Made by a program: the position numbers and the translations under genes
Notes under the pieces: model-generated
What the model was told of the DNA's origin: nothing
The model's input: only the letters and a program-made list of their open reading frames with translations
Database searches by the model: none
Shown: one piece after another, positions 11,683 through 21,881 of the stretch
Layout of the letters: every line of letters starts with the position of its first letter
How positions within the stretch are numbered: position 1 is the first letter of the stretch
Assembly (NCBI RefSeq): GCF_020497125.1
Contig: NC_059080.1
Location: 52,021,563-52,085,562 of the forward strand
DNA: 64,000 nucleotides
Reading direction: 5' to 3'
DNA from: Mauremys mutica
Lineage: Eukaryota; Chordata; Testudines; Geoemydidae

Positions 11683-12354
11683 TCAACACACCAGGTCCTT
11701 ACACCAGCATTCTGATGCCTGGTGACCCGGCTTACCACAGCGGTAACATTCTTGAATCTGCACAGTTTTGTGGGTCGGTTCTTGTGACACTTTTTGCACC
11801 CTAGGGGGTGCACCGATGTATTGTGCCTCCCTTGTAGCCAGTTCCATGGAGACAGCAATATCAACAGCCTTCTGTAAGGTAAGCTGAGCCTCTGTCAGTA
11901 GGTGCTTCCGTATAGCTTCACTGTACAGGCCACACACTAACCTGTCACGCAGGGCATCATGTAACATTTCTTTAAATTCACAGTGTTCTGCTAGCTTTTT
12001 TAAAATGGCTACAAATTGTACAACTGTTTCATCTTCTTTTTGGTCTCTTTTGTGGAACCTATATCTTTCAGCAATTACCAGTGGTTTTGGGGAGAAATGA
12101 GACCCCAGGATTTCCACAATGTCACTGTAAGATTTAGTTGCTGGCTTAACAGGGTGTAGTAAGCTGTGTAGCAGGGAGTAGGTTTTAGCCCCTACAACAC
12201 TTAAGAATATTGGCACCTTCTTCGCTTCTGTAATGTTATTTGCAATAAAAAAAAGCTCAAAACGCTCAGTATACACATGCCACTGCTCTGTATTCTCATC
12301 AAAAGGCTCCAGGGGCCTGGTCAGATTAGTCATGATTTTTAGTTTCACTTTCAC
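11683..12354 (-). CDS. gag: Gag of the Gypsy element
   Basis: A 223-codon frame starting at ATG 12354, with a second Met at 12333 that fits the family start equally well. It begins 84 bp after the primer-binding site. The middle part (VYTERFELFF, later VVQFVAILKKLAEHCEF) has the helical character of retrotransposon Gag capsid. Near the end is a CCHC zinc knuckle, CYRCGKPGHQASEC (C-X2-C-X4-H-X4-C). The frame stops at TGA 11683-11685, right after VC, and the same frame then continues into a second knuckle (HCGKKGHIECAC) and pol. Gag would form the particle and bind element RNA. The stop may be a point mutation or a readthrough site; one copy cannot decide. Confidence 0.9.
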   Translation of the reverse strand: MKVKLKIMTNLTRPLEPFDENTEQWHVYTERFELFFIANNITEAKKVPIFLSVVGAKTYSLLHSLLHPVKPATKSYSDIVEILGSHFSPKPLVIAERYRFHKRDQKEDETVVQFVAILKKLAEHCEFKEMLHDALRDRLVCGLYSEAIRKHLLTEAQLTLQKAVDIAVSMELATREAQYIGAPPRVQKVSQEPTHKTVQIQECYRCGKPGHQASECWCKDLVC

Positions 12355-12438
12355 AGTCAGTGCAAAGAAGCAGCTTTTTTTCTTTGTTTGGTCTTTACCT
12401 TGACTTCTACTTCCTTCTGTTACTGAAGAAGCACCAGG

Positions 12439-12456
12439 ATCCCATCCTCGTCGCCA
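12439..12456 (-). promoter_or_regulatory. Primer-binding site matching tRNA-Ser
   Basis: On the minus strand, one base inside the 5' LTR, the sequence starts TGGCGACGAGGATGGGAT. Its complement equals, as I recall it, the last 18 nt (including CCA) of vertebrate tRNA-Ser(GCT). This would prime minus-strand DNA synthesis. Confidence 0.85.
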
Positions 12457-12457
12457 G

Positions 12458-12648
12458 TGTTATATCCTTGGGGCAGCCGGTGTAGGAAGCAATCACTTGA
12501 GGCCAGAGAGCAGGCAGCTAACCAAAACCTCCATTTTATTTACATATCTACAGAGAGCTTCTCAGCCGGTTGAAACCGGTTGAGCTAACCCATAATAATC
12601 TAACTCAGTTGCCATAGCAACAAAACCATGACAACCAAATACACAACA
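12458..12648 (-). repeat. 5' LTR of the Gypsy element
   Basis: Upstream LTR in element orientation, 191 bp, TGTT...AACA ends. It contains AATAAA read on the minus strand and the palindromic X-box-like GTTGCCATAGCAAC at 12608-12621. One mismatch to the other LTR. No clear TATA box was identified. Confidence 0.95.
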
Positions 12649-12653
12649 CCCTC

Positions 12654-12809
12654 CTCATGCACAGATCCTTGGGCCTAAGGAGAAGCCTCTCTGCACTGGG
12701 GAGATGGGGGATGGTATTGCAGAGATGGCTAGATTGGCTGAGTGCATAGACCCTATTGCACTGGGATTTCATCCATCTCCAAGTCTGGCTTTATATGACA
12801 AAGCGCTAG
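12654..12809. other. Short unrecognised interval
   Basis: Right flank of the Gypsy insertion. It would join to the sequence left of 8032 before insertion. Confidence 0.4.
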
Positions 12810-14870
12810 AGGTAGGATTTGAAAGCAGTGGCATTGAGGAGTCAAAGCTGAAAACAATTTGGAGTCACACCAGCTGGGAAGAGGAATTTAAATCAGAAAA
12901 AAAAGAATTATATTTGGGAATTGTTTAAGGACACTACTAGATGCTCCCAAAGCCACAATCACACAATAGAGGAAGGCTGTATTGGTTAAAAAACTGACCT
13001 GATTTAGATAGGAAGTAAAGGTAGATACAAACTTTATATAGATAAACATATTGAAGAAGAGTTGATAGTCATGAATATAAATCAGAAACTAGGAAGTGTA
13101 GAAAATTGATAAGGGACACAAGGAGAAATCTATTGCCAGCAGAGTTAAAGACAAGAAGAAACTGTTCTTTAAGTATATTAGGAACAAAAGAATCCTAAAA
13201 ATGGCATTTGTCCATTACTAAATGGAAGAGGTAGAATATTAAATAATAACAAAGACATATATGTAACTATATATATCATTTGTAGTCACATCATATGATA
13301 ACACTCTTTCTATTCCACTAGTATCTTAGGAGTATGTTAAACAGCAGTTAGTAAAGTTAGACCATTTTAAATAAGCAGGTCTGGATAACTTGTGTCCAAG
13401 TGTTTTTTAGAAAAGCTGGCTAAGGTGCTCTCTGAACCGTTACTGCTGATTTTCAATAAGTCTTGAACACTGGGGATGTTCCAGAAGACTGGAAGAAAGA
13501 TAACCTTGTGCCAATATTTTAAAAGGGTAAACAGGATGACTTGGGTAATTGTAGGCCTGTCAGTCTGCCATCAATCCCATGCAAGATAACAGTGCAGCTA
13601 AAATGGGACTTAATTTATAAAGAATTAAAGGAGTGTAATATAATTAATGCAAATCAACATGGATTTATGGAAAATAGGTGCTGTAAAACTAACTTGATAT
13701 CTTTTTTTTTATGAGATTGCAAGTTTGGTTGATAACATTAACAATGCTGATGTAATATAAGGTATTTCATTTGATACCATGTGACATTTTGATTAAAAAA
13801 ATAGGAAGATAAAATTAACATGGCAGACATTAAATGGATTAAAAGCTGGCTAACTGATAGGTTTGAAAATGTAATTGTAAATGGGGAATCATCACAGAAC
13901 AAGTGAGTTTCTAGTGTGGTTCTGCAGGAATCGGTTCTTGTCCTTACGCTATTTAACATTGTTATTAATGACCTGGAAGAAAACATAAAATCATCACTGA
14001 TATAGTTTGAATATGACACAAATATTGGGGGAGGGGTAAATAATGACGAGGACAGGTCACTAATACAGAGTGATCTGTATCACTTGGTAAACTGGGAGCA
14101 AACAATATGCATTTTAATATGGCTAACTGTAAATACATATAGAAACAAAGGACGTCGGCCATACTTACAGGATGGTGACTCTATCCTGGGAAGCAGTGAC
14201 TCTGAAAAAGATTTGGGGTCCAGGGTGGAACATCAGCTGAACATGAGCTCCCAGTGTGACTTTCTGGCCAAAAGGGCTAATGCAATCCTGGGATGCATAA
14301 ACAGGGGAATCTCAAGTAGGAGTAGAGAAATAGTTTACCTCTGTATCTGGCACTGGTGTGACTGCTGCTGGAATAGTGTGTCCAGTTCTGGTGCCCACAA
14401 TTCAAGAAGGAGGTTGATAATTTGGAGAAGTGTCAAAGAGTTACAAGAATGATTAAAAGATTAGAAAATCTGCCTTATAGTGATAGACACACTCTATTTA
14501 GCTCAATCTATTTAGTGTCACAAAGAAAAAGTTAAGGGGTGACATGGGAAACAAATGTTTAATAAGGGGCTCTTCAATCTAGCAGCTCAATCTAATATGA
14601 CCAAATGGCTTCAAGTTGAAGCTAGACAAATTGAGACTGGAAATAAGGTGTAAATTTGTAACAGGGAGGGTAATTAACCACTGGAACAATTTACAAAGGG
14701 GCGTGGTGGATTCTCCATCACTGACCATTTTTAAATCAAGACTGGATGTTTTCCTGAAAGCTCTGCTGTAGGAATTGTTTTGGGGCAGTTCTCTTGCCTG
14801 TGATATACAGGGAGTCAGACTAGATTATCACAATGGTCTCTTCCGGCTTTGGAGTCTATAGATGGTCTCT
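12810..14870 (+). mobile_element. CR1 LINE copy, 3' two kilobases, decayed
   Basis: Sense-strand CR1 ORF2 and 3' UTR. Recognisable parts are the region around 13370 (GLDNLCPSV-like), RT stretches around 13440-13560 (mutated DWKK and VGLSVCH-like), NQHGFMENR at about 13650, DLEE at 13970, and the tail phrase TTTTGGGGCAGTTCTCTTGCC near 14777, ending at about 14866. Many stops and indels interrupt the frame. CR1 is the dominant LINE of turtles, birds and crocodilians. Confidence 0.85.
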
Positions 14871-14889
14871 TGGAGCCTGATTCCTGAAG

Positions 14890-14960
14890 GGCCTGATGCA
14901 AAGCTCATTTAAGTCAATGGAAAGACTCTTACTAAGTTTGATGGGCTTTCGATCCAGCCC
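14890..14960. repeat. Short palindromic repeat (GGGCTTTG/CAAAGC type)
   Basis: Imperfect inverted repeat: GCCTGATGCAAAGCTCATTT on the left, GATGGGCTTTCGATCCAG on the right, with GTCAATGGAAAGACT between. The same design recurs at 25841-25912 and 29887-29955. Confidence 0.5.
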
Positions 14961-15038
14961 TAAACCAGGGTTTTTTGGAGCCGATATTTTCTAAAGTAAC
15001 AAACAAAAAGCTGAAATAAAAAAGCATAACACGTGGAA

Positions 15039-15124
15039 GGCCAGATCCGCCACTTGTGTAAACTGGCATAGACTGACTGTAGTCAATGGAGCTGAACTGA
15101 TTTACACTAGCTGGGGATCTGGCC
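15039..15124. repeat. Short palindromic repeat (GGCCAGATC type)
   Basis: Ends GGCCAGATCC and GGATCTGGCC are inverted copies. Inside are TGTAAACTGGCATAG and CTGATTTACACTAGC-type arms around GTCAATGGAGC. This is a foldback element of about 86 bp with no coding content. Confidence 0.6.
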
Positions 15125-15657
15125 CAACATGCTGGTCATTTGAGTAAAGGAAATAGCTGCTGTAATTAGATCTGGAGCATGATTATCCAAAGGGAACTGA
15201 GAAACGAATGTGGGTGACAGGTTTTTCCAGGATAACTGGTGTTATTAATGTTCTTCTTGCTACCAATGATGGGCACAAGGGATTTGCATAGCCTTAAAAA
15301 AGTCTGCTGTTCTGCATGCCTGTGAAGATGGCTTAAGCCAAAAGAACCCAAGGCACACGTGACCCACATACAATGAGAATAAGAAAAGTGTACCTGTTGC
15401 ATGTCTGTCTTCAGAGCATGGGGTCAAATTGTGACCGCACCATTCTCACTGGTGAGGAGTTACTCACACAGGCAGTCCTGGTGACTTCTGTCCAACTACA
15501 TGAGCATATAACTGATCATCAGTGGGAGAAAAAGGATATATCTCTAGCTGACAGTGCCAATCTCTGACTCAGTATACAGCCTACTGGGACCCTATGGTTT
15601 GACCCTGCCTTCTCTTAAAGTTTCATGTATTTTTTTTATAAAACAGAAATCTTAAGT
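15125..15657. other. No recognised feature
   Basis: Anonymous sequence; small frames only. Confidence 0.4.
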
Positions 15658-15975
15658 AGAGCTGGTCATAAAGCAGGGAAAAATTGGTAGGAAATTTCCA
15701 AATTGTTTACATTTTGCAGAGTTCGAAATAGAGTTCGTTTTCTGTCCTTCATGAACCTGAGAAATTTTTATTTACTTTTTTGAAATTGTTCCATGTTATG
15801 GAACTGAAGACTGGGGTTTCAGTAAACAAAAAGTTTCAGAAACAATTGAGAGAAAAAAATATCAGTTAGAATATCAATTGTTAAAAAGTCATGGCAAATT
15901 TGATGAAAAACAAAATTTCAATCGGACTGATTTTTTTTTTGGCAAAAAGATTCTTTTTAAAAATGGCTCTTTTCC
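15658..15975. repeat. AT-rich TTTTC/GAAAA dispersed repeat, copy 2
   Basis: Starts TAGAGCTGGTCATAAAGC and continues as alternating GAAATTT and TTTTTGAAA phrases. Same family as 18134-18433. The right end is not clear. Confidence 0.45.
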
Positions 15976-16096
15976 AATTAGTATAATCTTTGCAGGAAAA
16001 AAAAAACGACTCAAGAAGTTGGGAGTCCCTCACATTGAGTGCTATGGCTTTGTCTCCACTCCATTCATGTATGAACCATTTCCATTAGTATCACAT

Positions 16097-16400
16097 AGGA
16101 CCCCGGAAATATCCAGGCTGGCTCAGACCTTAGGGCCATCTATTGGAGTATCCTGTTTTTGACAGTCGCCCATACCAGCGACGGAAAGTGAAAGAACCCG
16201 GCAATAGCAGATGTGCGGTAATCTTTCCCCGGTAAAGGTCTCATCCTGATCTCTAATTGTTAGAGACTGGCATGAACCCTGAAGCATGAAGTTTAATATC
16301 CCTTCCAAAATTTGTTAGCATTAGCTATTATAACTCTGGATATTCTTGTTATCTATATCACTGTCCAGCCTCTATTTAACAGCAACTATGGCTCGGACAT
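16097..16400 (-). mobile_element. CR1 LINE 3' fragment, antisense
   Basis: Contains a decayed CR1 3' region read backwards: AGGGCCATCTATTGGAGTAT, CATGAACCCTGAAGCATGA, TATCCCTTCCAAAATTTG, and AACTCTGGATATTCTTGTTA. I recognise this wording from antisense turtle CR1 tails. Confidence 0.65.
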
Positions 16401-18133
16401 AATGGGCCGGATCCTCAGCTGGTGCAGGTATACACAACTTTATTTAAGGCAAATGGAGCTGTGTCCTCTGACACCAGCAGAACGTTTGCACTAATGTCTT
16501 TGGAACTGTTATGGTTACATCCATATAGGAGGGGCCATTCAATACAGATAACTTAAGCGATGGAAACTAGTCCCTCTGAACTGTAGACTGGGACCAATGC
16601 CTTCCAGTGGAGTTACTCCCCTGTGATACTGGGGTAAATGGGGGAGTAAGGCCTTAAATAGCTTGGCTTTTAAAATGAAATTGTGTAGCGGAAGCAGGTA
16701 GACACATTTGAAACCACTGAGAGAAACAGTATTCGGTTTACTGCTCCAATAATTAATAGCCATATGCAACCCCACAAAAGGAACAATTGCAACCGGTGTG
16801 TGATGAGTGGCGGTGTGCGTGTGTATTAAAAAAAAAGAAAGCTCCAATTCAGAATGAGTCTGGGCACATTCAGAGCACACTGCAAGAATCAAAAGGCCTG
16901 TCCTCTGTAAAGTAAGCTGCTACCTGGCTTGGCAACCTTCCCTTTGAAATCCACCTCCAAACTCATCCTTCAGTAAAAGAAGATACCCCAGGTAAATGCA
17001 GAGAATACAGTCCCAGTCCAACATCACAGTGTTCCTACTAATTCTTGTATATGGCAGCTTTGGTACCACAGTAAAGAGCCCATGAGCCATTCGTGGTAAG
17101 ACTGGCAGACATGCTAATCAAGTCACTGCAGGCCTCAAAAAATAAGGGACCAAGTCTTGGCAAAGTTGGATCATATGCCACCAGCTCCACGCAGCCCCTA
17201 GGGAATGTGGCAGGGCAGAGAGTGGTTGTAGCTGGAGCGCACTGCATGCTGGATATCCCTAGCTGGCAGATGTGCCCTTTGGGTCTGTTTTTAGAGTAAA
17301 CAGAGTTTAGAGCAGCCCCCAGGCTTTCTGAACCTACACTGGTGCCAGGGTGGTCATCAAGCAGAGAATCCCTGACCACACTGCTGTCCAACCTCCAAGC
17401 TGAGCAGACATTGGCCCCAGCAGACAGCCCAATGTATATATGGTTCTAGCTTTGGAGCCACCTTGCATGCTATGGAACACCCTCATTTACATTTTAAAAA
17501 GTTAACAGGTAGCTAGGTGTTAGTGGGAACTGTCCCTCTTTGCAGCTGGGATGAAGCCCATGAGAAGATCTAGTGGAAAGAACTTTACTTATAAGAGCAA
17601 AACTTGTCTTTTCTCTTTACATTCAGAATGCACCTGGAAACAGCCCACCAGGTGTCTGTGAAATAGCAGCTTGGTGGATTAAAAGAACAGCACATGCTGT
17701 CTGAGCCATAGCTTATTATGGAAGGAAATCACTATGACCCTTTGTTCTCATAAGGAATAATAAATGAATAGGTAATGATGAGTCTAGCAACATAACACAA
17801 GGACGGATGAAAAGAAAAACAAAATCCATCAGGAATGAGAATAATAAAGCAACAAGGAGATTCTGTATACAATGGAAATGAGAAAGTGGCTTATGCACAG
17901 TGTGCATGGGAACAGAATAATACATGCAAATGGGGCAGCGGCCCGGAGGACTATTATATGAGCAAATACAGCTTACAAGACCCAAATGATAGAAGGAGAA
18001 GTTACAATGTGAACAGTGGTTAAGTTCTGAGCTACATCAGAGCTGTTTCACAGGCCTGATTCTCACCCTTCTGGAACCCAGGGCCTTATGCAGTTGTTTC
18101 TCAAAATTTGAAGACACTTGTGAAATGCTTTTA
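16401..18133. other. No recognised feature
   Basis: Anonymous sequence. A partial CCGGATCCTCAGCTGGTGCA phrase at about 16408 resembles one arm of the palindromic repeat at 15039. No gene or named repeat otherwise. Confidence 0.45.
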
Positions 18134-18433
18134 TTAGAGCTGGTTGGAAAATGGGGTCTTTTCCCACAGAATATTTTAATTAAACTGATTTTTTCCCCAA
18201 AGCTTTTATGTGGAAAATTTTGGCTTTTAATTTAAACTGAAAACGTTCACCTGAAAATTGCTGAAAACCCCAACAGTTTTGGTTGACTTCTTGGATGAAA
18301 AGTTTCAAGTGTCAAGTTTTTGGTTTCCCAACAAAAAACAATTTTTTATTATTTACATGAAAACACATTTCCCATGAAAATCTTTGCGGGGTGTGGAAAA
18401 AGTTGACAGAAAATATTTTTAAGCAGCTCTATA
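18134..18433. repeat. AT-rich TTTTC/GAAAA dispersed repeat, copy 3 (both ends visible)
   Basis: Begins TTAGAGCTGGTTGGAAAA and ends AAGCAGCTCTAT, so the termini are imperfect inverted repeats. The interior is AT-rich with TGAAAA/TTTTC phrases that can fold back. This is the clearest copy of the family. Confidence 0.55.
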
Positions 18434-18768
18434 TTTTATTAATTCTAGTTAGCATGGACTTTCCATCCCCATTCCCCCTTTGTAGCATTTGACAGGTGCT
18501 CTAAGGTTCCCCCCCCACCCCCATGGCTAGGATGGCACATGAAAATTGCTGTGGGTGACAGCTGCTTTCCAGCCGGCAGACAGTGGGTGGGTTAATCCTT
18601 TACAAGCAGGTGGGTATCCTCCCATGGGATCATTTTATTTTAAAGTACCCACCCCTTTGGTTCATTCCAAAATTGGAACCCCGCCCCCCATGAATGAGCT
18701 CCAACAGAGACAGAAACAGAAATAAATGCAATCTTTGTGCATGGGTACAAAATATACAAACTATAGAG

Positions 18769-19046
18769 CAATGCTGGGCAACGTGCGGCCCATCAGGGTA
18801 ATCCGCTGGCGAGCCGCCAGACAGTTTGTTTACATTTGCACAGTCGCCGGCGCTCCCAGTGGCTGCAGTTCACCGTTCTCGGCCAATGGGAGCTGCAGGA
18901 AGCAACGGCCAGCACATCCCTGCGGCCCGCACCGCTTCCTGCAGCTCCCATTGGCTGGAAACGATGAACCGCGGCCACTAGGAGCTGCGGGCACCCGTGC
19001 AAATGTAAACAAACTGTCTGGCAGTCCCGCAGGTTGCCCGGCATTG
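18769..19046. mobile_element. Non-autonomous hAT element with long inverted repeats
   Basis: A 278-bp foldback element. Ends are CAATGCTGGGCAAC and the inverse of CAATGCCGGGCAAC, flanked by a perfect 8-bp duplication CTATAGAG (18761-18768 and 19047-19054). Eight-base duplications and CARNG-like ends are hAT hallmarks. Arms of roughly 130 bp share CAGACAGTTTGTTTACATTT and CCAATGGGAGCTGCAGGAAG, leaving only a short loop near 18905. No coding capacity; the intact duplication suggests moderate age. Confidence 0.85.
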
Positions 19047-19244
19047 CTATAGAGGAAGATAAAGTTCATGTAAAACAGGCCAGTGTAAAGTGCAAGGATA
19101 TTAGTGGTTACAAAAGGAATGGGCCTTCACTATTTGGGCAAAATCAACTTAGATAAAAAACAAAAACTACTTTAAATCTAGGTTTAATGAAAGGCACAGC
19201 TGGGAAGCTACAGGATCATACATTTCTTGATGCTTGCTGTGTAT

Positions 19245-20045
19245 TTAACACTTGCCATAAACTCCACCATCCCCAGAACTGATAGCCAACTGTGACCAGA
19301 CATTGTCATCACCAACTAGGACCAGAAGAAGATCATCATGGTGGACGTCACAGGGCCGTTCAAGAACAGGACCCCAGCCTTTCACAACACCTGAGCTCAA
19401 AAGGTAGAGAAATATGCTCCTCTGGCCCAAACCTTGGGAGGTAAGGGTTACCAGGTCCAGACACATGCACGGATTGTCAGAGCCTTAGGCGCATGGGACC
19501 CCAGTAACAAGCAAGTGCTGAGAGAATGCGGAATTGATTAGTGCTACGCTTGGCTGATGTGGCAAGTCAAGGTGTCGTATGCCATCAGGTGGTCGAGGGA
19601 CATCTACACAAAACACATCACCAGACATCGGCAATACCATGAAGGATGAGCTGGTGTGCACAGTCAGGAAAGCACAGTCAGGAAAGTAACTGTAATACTT
19701 TCCTCATGGATTGTATTTTCTAAATCGACAACCAACCTGATTCTCAGTTACTGAGGGACAATACCCACTCATTGATATATTTTGGTTTCCACAACTAAAT
19801 CTCTGTACAACTTTTCATGAGTCATGTACCTGTGTATTCAGATTCTAATATCTAAACTGTATTGTTAAATCTATTCACCCAAAATTGGGTTATTGCTGAT
19901 TATGCACTCTATGTGTCATATGACTTTTAAAAACAAACTTTGTATTTGTGGATAATCTAAGCACTATACCCAGATGTACAGACACTCTTTCCCCCACCTA
20001 TGGATTATATACATTTTTTAACATTAGCTTTAATAAAAAAATTTA
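19245..20045 (+). other. Unclassified; possible 3' end of a retroelement
   Basis: The right part ends in an A-rich stretch with AATAAA (about 20032), and the text before it (for example GATAATCTAAGCACTATACC) looks like a repeat tail I cannot assign. The left part has no clear frame. Treated as unclassified. Confidence 0.25.
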
Positions 20046-20077
20046 AAGGTTTAGCTGGGAGGGCTTTAAGTTCAATT

Positions 20078-20206
20078 GTAGATTCCCAGATTCCAAGGCC
20101 AAAAGGGACCAGTGGGAGTCTCACCTCCTGTCTAACACAGTTCACAGAACTGCCCCAAAATGATTCCGAGAGCAGATCTTTTCAAAACGCAGCTAATCTT
20201 GATGAA
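20078..20206 (-). mobile_element. CR1 LINE 3' fragment, antisense
   Basis: Reads AGATTCCAAGGCCAAAAGGG, then CACCTCCTGTCTAACACAG, then CCCCAAAATGATTCC, then AATCTTGAT. This is the antisense 3' region of the CR1 type whose sense copy ends at 14866. Confidence 0.75.
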
Positions 20207-21881
20207 GTCTGGTAAGTGAGAATGAAAACCAGACCCAGGGAAGGGTCAGTCAAGCCTTGGCCAGTGCAATATGGTTTCAGCCTCCTCCCGAGACCTCAGT
20301 GTTAAATTACATGTATTTTTTATGGTGCTTGGCTGTGTGAGACTTTAGAGGGCACAGTCTGAACCTCCACTCACATTCTTGCTATCTGGTTGACCTGACT
20401 GGAGTGGCATGGGTCAGGTGGAACTAAAAGGAATACTTCTACATTGCCAAAAAAGCAAAACTAAAATTCCCGTTTGCCACTGTTATTGTTTAACACAGAT
20501 CACAGCTAAAACCGGATTAATTGCAGCTTGGGCGCCCATTCGCCCAGCTCCAAAATCTATACATTTGCACTGCAAAGTCCCCAGGTCAGTCAAGGAATCT
20601 GAGCTAGATGGCAGGGTAGATCTTATCATAAAAAAGAAAAGAAAAAAAACCCAATAAACAACTCATGATGAATTCATCCTTTGCTGTGATTTTAGCAGAA
20701 TCCCAGCCCCACACCTCTTCTCCCATCACCACTAATGAAAAAATACCTGCTCCCATCAACCAATTCCTTGTTTCAATGTGTGTCTTTGAAAGCCAACCCT
20801 TCTGTAAATGGTAATGCCATTAATGATGCAGGGACATATCTCTGCCTGTAGACAAATCAAACCAGCTAGCCCCCTCCTCCCCCTCAAATTAAACCCATCT
20901 ACTACCTCTTCCCCCTACACCTGTGGCCTAGCATTGTGCAATTATTATTTCACTGGAGATCAAGGGCAAGAAGCAAAAGTGGTGATAAAAAGGTCCTGGA
21001 AGAATGTGAATGAGTCCACGGAAGAGAGGAGATGAATAAAAGGAAAGGCGCAGAGAGGGAGGAAATGAAAAAAAAAAAGATTAAAAGAAGGGAAACAGAA
21101 AAGAGAAACGAGCCAAGGTCAAATTCCTTGGAGTGGGAGCCCCAGCCTCCCCAGCTCTGTTTTAATCTCTTCCCTTTTCCCCTCACAATCCCCATTTTTA
21201 TTAGCCTCCCATTGGCTTGTTTGTTTGTTCTCAGCAGCTGCCTCTTCGCTCAGTGACAAGCGCACTCTCAATCTTCTCCGTAACAAATGGAGCACAGGCC
21301 AGGCAATGCACGCTTTCCTGCCGATGATGGTCTGGGAGACAAAGGGCCTGTGGATGAAATTATTCAAATTGCAACTATTGGGAACAGAAAAAGAGGGGGA
21401 GGACAGGCAAAGAAAATACCAGTGCTGAAGAATGTGCCTCAGCTGGTGTCTGGGTTATTACTCATTGCCCCATCATATGCCATTAGGAGGCATGTAATTG
21501 CATATGGTCACTGCAACGACCAGGGTGGCCTGTGTTAGTCTGGAAGGCTGGAGTGTGTTTTAAATAGGAGGGCCCTACTTGTGCTGTTGTGAAGCCACAT
21601 CTCACAAGCAGGGGAAGGCCCAAAGCTTGTCTCTCTCCCCCAACAGAAGTTGGTCTAACAAAAGATATTCCCTTCCCCAGCTTCTCTCTCTAATCAGCAT
21701 TAGACAGAACCTTTGAGGAGAGGAGGCCTGGAGTAGCCTTGGATGAGGATAGGCCTGATGCAATAGTAAGATCTTCCTGCAGGCTGCGTCCCTCCCTCTG
21801 TCTGGCGGAGACTGGGCATAAGCTACTTGAAAGCAGGAAAAAATATCCCTTCCTTCCAGAGAATTGGGTGAACTTGTGGGG
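20207..21881. other. No recognised feature
   Basis: Anonymous sequence with a purine-rich tract (about 21015-21120) that explains the overlapping lysine/glutamate-rich frames there. No gene recognised. Confidence 0.45.

Larger units (their letters stand above)
8037..12648 (-). mobile_element. Young Ty3/Gypsy LTR retrotransposon, nearly intact
   Basis: A 4612-bp element on the minus strand. It has 191-bp LTRs at both ends, each running TGTT...AACA and differing at one base (8060 A versus 12481 G). The 5-bp target duplication CCCTC lies at 8032-8036 and 12649-12653. A primer-binding site lies inside the right LTR and a polypurine tract inside the left LTR. Gag and pol share one frame interrupted by one TGA at 11683-11685. 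Pol order is protease, RT, RNase H, integrase, which is the Ty3/Gypsy arrangement. I see no env and no chromodomain. LTR identity of 190/191 indicates a recent insertion. Whether this copy is mobile depends on the effect of the TGA. Confidence 0.95.

Noticed and set aside
18726..19069. Several overlapping frames on both strands
   Set aside because: They lie on the arms of the 278-bp hAT foldback element; symmetry produces similar frames on both strands.
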